Assembly: GCF_003024235.1 (NCBI RefSeq)
Contig: NZ_KZ679085.1
Location: forward strand, 186,001-250,000
Reading direction: 5' to 3'
DNA length: 64,000 nucleotides
From: Arenimonas caeni
Lineage (GTDB): Bacteria; Pseudomonadota; Gammaproteobacteria; Xanthomonadales; Xanthomonadaceae
Shown: piece by piece, positions 58,101 through 64,000 of the stretch
Layout of the letters: the number at the start of each line of letters is the position of its first letter
How positions within the stretch are numbered: position 1 is the stretch's first letter
Translations under genes and position numbers: made by a program
The notes under the pieces: model-generated
The model's database searches: none
What the model saw: the letters and a program-made list of their open reading frames with translations, nothing else
Told to the model about the DNA's origin: nothing

Positions 58101-60026
58101 CTATTCGAGCTCGGACCAGCGGGCGTAGGCCTGCTCTAGATCGGCCTGCAGCGCCGACAGCCGGGCATTGGCGGCGGCGACGGCGTCGGGGCCCTGCTGG
58201 TACAGGCCCGGGTCCTGGACCGCGGTGGTGGCTTCGGCGAGCTCGGCCTCCAGCCGCTCGATGCGGACGGGCAACTCGTCGAGCTCGCGCTGGTCCTTGT
58301 AACTGAGCTTGCGCCTGGGCGTGGCAGCCGCGGCCGATGGCGCGGGCGCGGGCGCGGGGGCCGGTTTCGCCACCGCCGCGGGCGTCGTCGCCGGGCGCGC
58401 GGCCGCCCTGCCCGCCTCGGCGGCCTGCGCGGCGGCGATGCGGGCCGACATCGGCCGCTGGCGCAGCCAGTCGCTGTAGCCGCCGACGTAGTCGCCGACC
58501 CGGCCATTGCCTTCCATCACCAGCGAGCTGGTGACCACGTTGTCGATGAACTCGCGGTCGTGCGAGACCAGGATCAGCGTGCCCGGGTAGTCGATCAGCA
58601 GCTCCTCGAGCAGCTCCAGCGTCTCGACGTCGAGGTCGTTGGTCGGTTCGTCCATCACCAGCACGTTCGAAGGCCGCGCGAACAGCTTGGCCAGCAGCAG
58701 CCGGTTGCGCTCGCCGCCGGAGAGCTTGGTGATGGGCGAAAGCGCGCGCTCGGGGCTGAACAGGAAGTCCTGCAGGTAGCCCATCACGTGCTTGCGGGCG
58801 CCGTTGATCTCGATGAACTCGCGGCCCTCGGAGACGTTGTCGAGCGCGTTCCAGTCCTCGCGCAGGGCGCCGCGCAGCTGGTCGAAGAACGCGATCTCGA
58901 GGTTGGTGCCCACGCGGATCTCGCCGGCGGTGGGCTGCAGCTGGCCGAGCAGGAGCTTGAGCAGGGTGGTCTTGCCCGAGCCGTTGGGGCCGATCAGGCC
59001 GACCTTGTCGCCGCGCTGGATGACGGTGTCGAGCCCGCGAACGATCACCTTGTCCCCGAAGGCGAAGTCCACGCCACGGGCCTCGAACACGCGCTTGCCG
59101 GACTTGTCGGCGGCGGCCGCCGCCATGCGCACGTTGCCCTGCTGCTCGCGTCGCTCGGCGCGCTCGCGGCGCATGGCCTTGAGCGCCGTCACCCGGCCCT
59201 CGTTGCGGGTCCGGCGGGCCTTGATGCCCTGGCGGATCCAGACCTCTTCCTGCGCCAGCTTCTTGTCGAACAGCGCATTGGCCTGGGCCTCGGCGTGCAG
59301 CCGTTCCTCGCGCCGGCGCAGGTAGTTGGCGTAGTCGCCGGGCCAGCTGCTCACCTGGCCGCGGTCGATCTCGACGATGCGGGTGGCCAGGTTGCGCAGG
59401 AACTGGCGGTCGTGGGTGACGAAGACCACCGAGCCGGCGAAGTTCTTCAGGAACTCCTCGAGCCAGGCGATCGATTCGATGTCCAGATGGTTGGTGGGTT
59501 CGTCGAGCAGGAGCACGTCGGGCGCCGCGACCAGGGCCTGGGCCAGCAGCACGCGGCGCTTGAGGCCGCCCGAAAGCGCGGCGAAATCGGCGTCCTCGGG
59601 CAGGTCGAGCTTGCTGATCACCTGCTCGACGCGCTGCTCGATCTGCCAGCCGTTGCCGGCGTCGATGCGCGCCTGCACCTCGCCGAGCTCGTCCATGTCG
59701 ATGTCGGCGCCGTCATGCAGCAGGTGGTGGTAGCGCGCCAGGTCGGCGCCCAGCCCGCCCAGCCCCATGGCCACCACGTCGAAGACGGTTCCCGCCACGC
59801 CCTGGGGCACCTCTTGCGCCAGGCCGGCCACGCGGCCATCGCGGCGCAGCACGCCGTCGTCGGGCACGATCTGGCCGGCCAGCAGGCGCAGCAGGGTGGA
59901 TTTTCCGGCGCCGTTGCGGCCGACGATGCAGACGCGCTCGTTCGGCTCGATCGTGAGGTTCACGGCTTCGAGCAGCAGCGGTCCGCCGACGCCGTAGTCG
60001 ACGCCTTGCAGGGTGATCAGGGACAT
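58101..60026 (-). CDS. uup: ABC-F ATPase, Uup type
   Basis: 641 residues with two ABC domains. First: GRNGAGKSTLLR, LSGGLKRRVLLAQAL, LLLDEPTNHLD. Second: GPNGSGKTTLLK, LSGGERNRLLLAKLF, VLVMDEPTNDLD. The linker (about 245-310) is helical and basic. A Pro/Ala-rich hinge leads to a C-terminal coiled coil (about 575-641), which in Uup binds nucleic acid. Uup acts at the ribosome and in limiting transposon precise excision. Confidence 0.93.
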   Translation of the reverse strand: MSLITLQGVDYGVGGPLLLEAVNLTIEPNERVCIVGRNGAGKSTLLRLLAGQIVPDDGVLRRDGRVAGLAQEVPQGVAGTVFDVVAMGLGGLGADLARYHHLLHDGADIDMDELGEVQARIDAGNGWQIEQRVEQVISKLDLPEDADFAALSGGLKRRVLLAQALVAAPDVLLLDEPTNHLDIESIAWLEEFLKNFAGSVVFVTHDRQFLRNLATRIVEIDRGQVSSWPGDYANYLRRREERLHAEAQANALFDKKLAQEEVWIRQGIKARRTRNEGRVTALKAMRRERAERREQQGNVRMAAAAADKSGKRVFEARGVDFAFGDKVIVRGLDTVIQRGDKVGLIGPNGSGKTTLLKLLLGQLQPTAGEIRVGTNLEIAFFDQLRGALREDWNALDNVSEGREFIEINGARKHVMGYLQDFLFSPERALSPITKLSGGERNRLLLAKLFARPSNVLVMDEPTNDLDVETLELLEELLIDYPGTLILVSHDREFIDNVVTSSLVMEGNGRVGDYVGGYSDWLRQRPMSARIAAAQAAEAGRAAARPATTPAAVAKPAPAPAPAPSAAAATPRRKLSYKDQRELDELPVRIERLEAELAEATTAVQDPGLYQQGPDAVAAANARLSALQADLEQAYARWSELE

Positions 60027-60064
60027 GCGGCCATTCTATCGCGGGCGGGGGGCCGCCGGCGGCT

Positions 60065-60463
60065 TCAGGCGCTGCCGTGCTTTAGCCAGTGGTCGGCCAT
60101 CGCCTCGGAAATGAACACCCGCCCGACGGCGCCGCGCTCGCGCGCCAGGATCTCGCCGTGCTCGACGTGGCCCATCAGCTCGACCCGGCCGACCACGAAG
60201 GCCACCTGCAGCTTGTCCAGGCCCAGGGAGAACAGGACGTCGATGGTCATCTCGATGTCGCGCTCGCCCTCGAATTCGCCGAGCTTCTCGACCACCATCA
60301 GCTTGGCGGCCTTGCGGCGCCGGCATTCCGCCGCGACTTCGGACCAGTAGGCGATGGAGATGGCCCGGCTGTCCCGGGGGCCGGTGACCAGCGCATGCAG
60401 GTAACCGGGGCGATCTTCGTAGCGGATGCTGATATCGGGGGGAAGCTGGGACACGGAAGCCAT
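60065..60463 (-). CDS. Hypothetical protein, possible STAS/SpoIIAA-like fold
   Basis: 132 residues: alternating strands and helices (ISIRYEDRPGYLHALVTGP, AYWSEVAAECRRRKAAKLMVV, then LDKLQVAFVVGR) ending SEAMADHWLKHG. The strand-helix order resembles small STAS or SpoIIAA-like regulators, but this is a look-alike judgement, not a family assignment. No signal peptide or membrane segment. The ATG at 60463 is used; an upstream start would add ten residues. Divergent from the hydroxylase gene. Confidence 0.55.
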   Translation of the reverse strand: MASVSQLPPDISIRYEDRPGYLHALVTGPRDSRAISIAYWSEVAAECRRRKAAKLMVVEKLGEFEGERDIEMTIDVLFSLGLDKLQVAFVVGRVELMGHVEHGEILARERGAVGRVFISEAMADHWLKHGSA

Positions 60464-60538
60464 CTGCGCGGGGGGTCGCACATTCTAACCGCTCGGGCCG
60501 GCTTGCGCCGGGGCGGCTCGGGCGCGAAGGTGGCGGCC

Positions 60539-61627
60539 ATGGCCCACGCCCGCTCCTGGACCGCGCACATCTCCGCCCTGCTGGGGCTGTCCTGCCTGGC
60601 AGGCGTGCTGTGTTTCCATTTCCCCGAACTGCTCACCAGCCAGGCCTTCCGGCAGGTTTATACCGAGGGGTTCGCCCGCAGCCTGCTGCTGGGCGGGCTG
60701 GTGTCCGCCTTCGCGCTGGGCACGCTGGCCATCCTGCGGGGGCGCGACCGCCGGGTGGCACTGACCGGCGTCGGCGCCGCCACGCTGGCGGTGCTGCTGG
60801 GAGGCGTGCACATCGAGCTGGGCAGCATCGGCCAGACCCCCTGGTCGCTGGGCCTGGACTGGTTCGTGGTGTCGCTGTTCTTCTCGGCCCTGGTGTTCGT
60901 GCCGATCGAGCGCCTGCTCGGACGCGTGCCGCTTTTGCCGCTGCGGCCCGAGTGGCGCACCGACCTGGCCTACTTCTTCGCCAGCCACGTCGGCGTGCAG
61001 TTCATCCTGCTCATGGTCACGGCCTGGACCAGCGGGGTGGCGGCCCTGGTGGCCTTCCCGGCGCTGTCGGCGGCGATCCAGTCGCTGCCGGCCTGGCTGC
61101 AGTTCCTGCTGGCGGTACTGTGCGCCGACCTCGCCCAGGCGCTCGCGCATCGGACCTACCACCGCCAGGCCTGGCTCTGGCGCGTGCACGCGGTGCACCA
61201 CAGCAGCCGGCACCTGGACTGGCTGGCCGGCTCGCGCATGCACCTGCTCGAGATCCTGCTCACCCGCGGGCTGGTGCTGCTGCCGCTGGTGCTGCTGGGC
61301 TTCTCGCCGGGCGTGGTCAACGCCTACGTGATCCTGGTGGGCCTGCAGGCGGTGCTGGCGCACGCCAACCTCGGCCTGCGCTTCGGCTGGCTCGAGTACG
61401 TGCTGGTGCTGCCGCGCTACCACCACTGGCACCACGCGCGCCGCGCCGACTACACCGACGCCAACTACGCCATCCACCTGCCGCTGGTGGACATGCTGAT
61501 GGGCACCTTCCGGCTGCCCCGCGACGGCAGCTGGCCGGAGGAATACGGCGTGATGGAGGCCGGCTCGGTGCCGGCGGGCTTCTGGCGCCAGCACCTGGCG
61601 CCGTTCCTGCCCCGGCGGGACGGCTGA
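60539..61627 (+). CDS. Sterol desaturase/fatty acid hydroxylase family membrane protein
   Basis: 362 residues with about eight membrane helices. The di-iron histidine boxes are HRTYH, HAVHHSS and HHWHHA, plus a final NYAIH. They fall in the FA_hydroxylase domain (about 195-335). It probably hydroxylates or desaturates a lipid chain in the inner membrane. The N-terminal 120 residues are a separate three-helix unit. Substrate unknown. Confidence 0.88.
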   Translation: MAHARSWTAHISALLGLSCLAGVLCFHFPELLTSQAFRQVYTEGFARSLLLGGLVSAFALGTLAILRGRDRRVALTGVGAATLAVLLGGVHIELGSIGQTPWSLGLDWFVVSLFFSALVFVPIERLLGRVPLLPLRPEWRTDLAYFFASHVGVQFILLMVTAWTSGVAALVAFPALSAAIQSLPAWLQFLLAVLCADLAQALAHRTYHRQAWLWRVHAVHHSSRHLDWLAGSRMHLLEILLTRGLVLLPLVLLGFSPGVVNAYVILVGLQAVLAHANLGLRFGWLEYVLVLPRYHHWHHARRADYTDANYAIHLPLVDMLMGTFRLPRDGSWPEEYGVMEAGSVPAGFWRQHLAPFLPRRDG

Positions 61628-61635
61628 GGCCGGAC

Positions 61636-62082
61636 TCAGTCCAGGCCGAGCAGGCGCTGGTGGTCGACCAGGATGCAGCGGTCCTGCACCACGTCGATGC
61701 CGGCGGCCAGCAGTGCCGCCGCGAAGGCGTCGTCGCGGATGCCCAGCTGCAGCCAGACGGCCGGCGGGCGCTTGGCCAGGATGTCGTCCAGGTGCGGCGC
61801 CAGGTCCTTCGGGCGCCGGAAGACGTTCACCAGGTCGATGTCGCCGGGAATGTCGGCCAGCCGGCGATACACCGGCTGGCCGAGGATGCGCTCGACCTCG
61901 GGGTAGTACACCGGCACCGGCACGATCTCGTAGCCGGCGCGCTCCATGTAGCGCGGCACGTCGATGGACGGCTGGCCGCGCTGGGCCTCGGTTTTGATGC
62001 CGAGCACGGCGATGCGCCGTGCCCGCAGGAGCAGGGCCTTGAGCCCGGCGTCGTCGTCGATGAGCTTGCCGGGCGTGGCCAT
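61636..62082 (-). CDS. CoA-binding protein (YccU type)
   Basis: 148 residues of a single CoA_binding_2 Rossmann domain: RRIAVLGIKTEAQRGQPSIDVPRYMERAGY (described over residues 20-49), PVYRRLADIPGDIDLVNVFR, and VWLQLGIRDD with the end CILVDHQRLLG. It binds CoA in homologues. Function unproven. One base separates it from slyD upstream, so it is probably in the same transcript. Confidence 0.9.
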   Translation of the reverse strand: MATPGKLIDDDAGLKALLLRARRIAVLGIKTEAQRGQPSIDVPRYMERAGYEIVPVPVYYPEVERILGQPVYRRLADIPGDIDLVNVFRRPKDLAPHLDDILAKRPPAVWLQLGIRDDAFAAALLAAGIDVVQDRCILVDHQRLLGLD

Positions 62083-62083
62083 G

Positions 62084-62566
62084 TCAGTGGTGGTGGCCGC
62101 CGGCGCCGTGCACGTGGCCGTGGGCCAGTTCCTCGACGCTGGCGTCGCGCACTTCCACCACCTCGATGGCGAAGTGCAGGTTCTGGCCGGCCAGCGGGTG
62201 GTTGCCGTCGACGGTGACCATGCCGTCCTCGATCTTGGCGATGACCACCGAGATCGCGCCCTGCGGGGTCTGCGCCTGGAAGGCCATGCCCACCTCGAGT
62301 TCGTCCACGCCCTGGAAGGCCTCGCGCGGCACGGTCTGGATCAGCATCTCGTTCGGGGTGCCATAGCCCTCCTCGGGCGAGACGACCACGTCGAACTTGT
62401 CGCCGGCGCTGCGGCCCTCGAGCGCCTTCTCCAGGCCCGGGACGATGTTGCCGGCGCCATGCAGGTAGGCCAGCGGCTGGGCACCGGCGGACGAATCGAT
62501 CACCTTGCCGGCGTCATCGGTGAGGGTGTAGTGGAAGGTCGCGACGGTGCGCTCGGCGATCTGCAT
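62084..62566 (-). CDS. slyD: FKBP-type peptidyl-prolyl isomerase SlyD
   Basis: 160 residues: an FKBP domain with inserted IF chaperone domain. FHYTLTDDAGKVIDSS, the core LHGAGNIVPGLEKALEG and SPEEGYG are present. The tail is HGHVHGAGGHHH, a short His-rich metal-binding end (nickel/zinc) as in SlyD. Cytosolic folding helper; may serve metalloenzyme maturation. Confidence 0.93.
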   Translation of the reverse strand: MQIAERTVATFHYTLTDDAGKVIDSSAGAQPLAYLHGAGNIVPGLEKALEGRSAGDKFDVVVSPEEGYGTPNEMLIQTVPREAFQGVDELEVGMAFQAQTPQGAISVVIAKIEDGMVTVDGNHPLAGQNLHFAIEVVEVRDASVEELAHGHVHGAGGHHH

Positions 62567-62676
62567 TGAGGATCCTTGGGGAACGAGGGGGAGAGCCGGC
62601 CGGGAACCCGGCGGCGGAGAACAATCGGGGGCATAGGCTAGGCCATGGCCCCCGCGGGCGCAAATTTGCCGCCCTC

Positions 62677-62710
62677 AAAAGCGAGGCCCCGGTCGTCGCC
62701 GACCGGGGCC
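62677..62710 (-). terminator. Rho-independent terminator of cold-shock gene 2
   Basis: A 10-bp perfect stem GGCCCCGGTC/GACCGGGGCC with a 6-nt loop. On the minus strand TCGCTTTTGAG follows. Confidence 0.75.
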
Positions 62711-62733
62711 CCGATATGCCGCGGGAAGGCGCC

Positions 62734-62943
62734 TTACAGCGGCTGCACTTCGTCCGCCTGCATGCCCTTCTGGCCCTTGACGAGCTTGAAGGTGACCTTC
62801 TGGCCTTCCTGCAGGGACTTGAAGCCGGTGCCCTGGATGGAACGGAAGTGGACGAACACGTCCTCGCCGTTCTCGGGGGTGATGAAACCAAAGCCCTTGG
62901 CGTCGTTGAACCACTTCACGGTGCCGGTCTGACGGTCAGACAT
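62734..62943 (-). CDS. Cold-shock protein (CspA family), copy 2
   Basis: 69 residues, RNP1 KGFGFIT and RNP2 VFVHFRSI. It differs from the copy at 55359 at about five positions (for example I/T at residue 6, SR/TP after RNP1, final M/L). Its predicted leader is about 65 nt, much shorter than that of copy 1. It shares an upstream region with the divergent fpr. Confidence 0.96.
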   Translation of the reverse strand: MSDRQTGTVKWFNDAKGFGFITPENGEDVFVHFRSIQGTGFKSLQEGQKVTFKLVKGQKGMQADEVQPL

Positions 62944-63015
62944 ATCTCATTCCTTGTAACAATTAAGGTTGGGTACCCACGATCAGCCAGGCTACCCGGC
63001 AACCGCAGTGCGCCC

Positions 63016-63045
63016 ACCCTACCCGCTTACGACGGGGAAAGCGAA
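63016..63045 (-). promoter_or_regulatory. Core promoter of cold-shock gene 2
   Basis: Minus strand TTCGCTTTCC (-35 TTCGCT, 63045-63040) and TAGGGT (63021-63016) at 18-nt spacing, mirroring copy 1. It lies inside the candidate fpr promoter on the other strand. Confidence 0.55.
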
Positions 63046-63056
63046 TGCTTTAGAAT
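63027..63056 (+). promoter_or_regulatory. Candidate promoter of fpr
   Basis: TTACGA (63027-63032) and TAGAAT (63051-63056, five of six to consensus) with 18-nt spacing. The predicted leader is about 50 nt. It interlocks with the cold-shock copy 2 promoter. Confidence 0.45.
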
Positions 63057-63116
63057 AGTGGACTGCCGGATCGCCCGCCGCCGCCCGCCGATCCCCCACT
63101 TCCCCACGGGATTCCG

Positions 63117-63893
63117 ATGTCCGCCTTCGCCACCGAGCGGGTCCTGACCGTACGGCACTGGACCGACGCGTATTTCAGCTTCACCACCACCCGGGACGAC
63201 GGGCTGCGCTTCGACAACGGCCAGTTCGTGATGATCGGCCTGGAGGTCAACGGCCGGCCGCTGATGCGCGCCTATTCGATCGCCAGCGCCAACTGGGAAG
63301 AGCACCTGGAATTCTTCTCGATCAAGGTGCCCGACGGCCCGCTCACCTCGCGCCTGCAGCACATCCAGCCGGGCGACGACCTGCTGGTGAGCCGCAAGCC
63401 CACCGGCACCCTGCTCATCTCCGACCTGCACCCGGGCCGCAACCTCTACCTGCTGGCCACCGGCACGGGCCTGGCGCCCTTCCTGGGCGTGATCAAGGAC
63501 CCGGAGACCTACGAGCGCTTCGACCGGGTCATCCTGACGCACGGCGTGCGCAACGTGGCCGACCTGGCCTACCACGACTACATCACCCGGGAGCTGCCGC
63601 GGCACGAGTACCTGGGCGAGGTGATCAGCCAGAAGCTGCTGTACTACCCGGCCGTCAGCCGCGAGCCCTTCCGCCACCCGGGCCGGCTGACGACCCTGAT
63701 GGAATCGGGCCAGATGATGCGCGACCTCGGCATCGAGCCGCTCGACGGCGAGAAGGACCGCGCCATGATCTGCGGCAGCCCGCAGATGCTGGCCGACTTC
63801 CGCACCCTGCTCGACGCCCGCGGCTTCAACGCCGCGCCGCGCATCGGCACGCCCGGCCAGTACGTCTTCGAGCGCGCCTTCGTCGAGAAGTAA
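63117..63893 (+). CDS. fpr: Ferredoxin/flavodoxin-NADP+ reductase
   Basis: 258 residues. The FAD site RAYSIASANWEEHLEF carries the RxYS motif. The NADP site includes ATGTGLAPFLG, ILTHGVRNVADL and the late MICGSPQML. The end ..YVFERAFVEK is the bacterial type I signature with an aromatic near the C-terminus. It passes electrons between NADPH and ferredoxin or flavodoxin, often in oxidative-stress and Fe-S contexts. Confidence 0.95.
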   Translation: MSAFATERVLTVRHWTDAYFSFTTTRDDGLRFDNGQFVMIGLEVNGRPLMRAYSIASANWEEHLEFFSIKVPDGPLTSRLQHIQPGDDLLVSRKPTGTLLISDLHPGRNLYLLATGTGLAPFLGVIKDPETYERFDRVILTHGVRNVADLAYHDYITRELPRHEYLGEVISQKLLYYPAVSREPFRHPGRLTTLMESGQMMRDLGIEPLDGEKDRAMICGSPQMLADFRTLLDARGFNAAPRIGTPGQYVFERAFVEK

Positions 63894-63897
63894 GGCC

Positions 63898-64000
63898 TTA
63901 CAGCGCCTTTTCGATGTCCTTGCGGATCGACTCGGGCTTGTCCGTCGGCGCGTAGCGCTTGAGCACCTTGCCGTCGCGGCCGACCAGGAACTTGGTGAAG
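63898..64000 (-). CDS. Glutathione peroxidase, C-terminal fragment at window edge
   Basis: The last 34 or so codons only; the start lies off the right edge. They read [20 protein letters not shown], then [13 protein letters not shown] and a TAA stop. NFTKFLVxRDGKVxxRYAPTxxP is the canonical end of glutathione peroxidases (BsaA/BtuE type). It is convergent with fpr, 4 bases apart. Confidence 0.8.
   Translation of the reverse strand, partial: FTKFLVGRDGKVLKRYAPTDKPESIRKDIEKAL

Overview
This is 64 kb of compact, GC-rich chromosome from a gammaproteobacterium. The gene content and order (pgsA followed by tRNA-Gly/Cys/Leu, lolCD, exbBD-msbA-lpxK-kdsB, sdhE next to sdhCDAB, DUF1244 and DUF6116 proteins, a Uup-type ABC-F) point to the Lysobacterales (Xanthomonadales) or a close relative. 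That placement is inferred from gene content, not from a phylogeny. Genes are tightly packed, with many 1-8 nt stop/start overlaps and several GTG or TTG starts.

Region by region. 1-1.5 kb: an IS91-family rolling-circle transposase of visibly lower GC, cut by the left edge, with an SOS-box-like sequence in front of it. 1.5-4.7 kb: guaB-guaA (GMP synthesis), with a REP-like inverted repeat beyond the guaB promoter. 4.7-8.4 kb: a TRAP transporter with its own TatT lipoprotein (tatT-dctP-dctQ-dctM). 8.4-13.5 kb: folD, a DUF1244 protein, a phasin-like protein, and a TPR protein overlapping a P-type cation ATPase. 13.5-15.7 kb: tRNA-Val, a membrane-anchored glutamate-synthase-like enzyme and a tRNA-Leu/Cys/Gly cluster with terminators between its members.

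15.7-33.7 kb is an unbroken minus-strand run. Read in transcription order it is: an SDHAF4-like assembly factor, sdhC-sdhD-sdhA-sdhB, a MAPEG protein, sdhE, ygfX, lolC/E-lolD, comEC, exbB-exbD, msbA-lpxK-kdsB, a low-molecular-weight phosphatase, a thioredoxin/NHL protein, uvrC, pgsA and the tRNAs. It links complex II assembly to lipoprotein and LPS export. 33.7-46 kb: ygfZ; a large secreted HExxH protein with a cysteine-rich tail (the least familiar gene here); an orphan PhnD-like binding protein; a cyclase-FHA signalling protein; a fused E1 alpha-beta 2-oxoacid dehydrogenase; a GNAT enzyme; a glutaryl-CoA-type dehydrogenase; glycine-zipper proteins; tatD and tcdA. 46-55 kb: a small cytochrome c, a hydrolase, a fasciclin protein, a DUF456 protein, the ybbA-ybbP/tesA locus, a PQQ-type sugar dehydrogenase, an NAD(P)-binding protein and a GST. 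55-64 kb: two near-identical cold-shock genes with matching core promoters, class I fumarase, uup, a sterol-desaturase-like enzyme, a CoA-binding protein, slyD, fpr and the end of a glutathione peroxidase.

I saw no CRISPR array, prophage, rRNA operon or recognisable defence island. The most interesting signals are the SOS box at the transposase, the secreted HExxH/Cys-tail protein, the tRNA cluster with internal terminators whose last tRNA abuts a protein gene, the two Sdh assembly factors in one run, and the paired cold-shock promoters. Apart from the tRNA region (15282-15753), no stretch over 300 bases lacks a gene.
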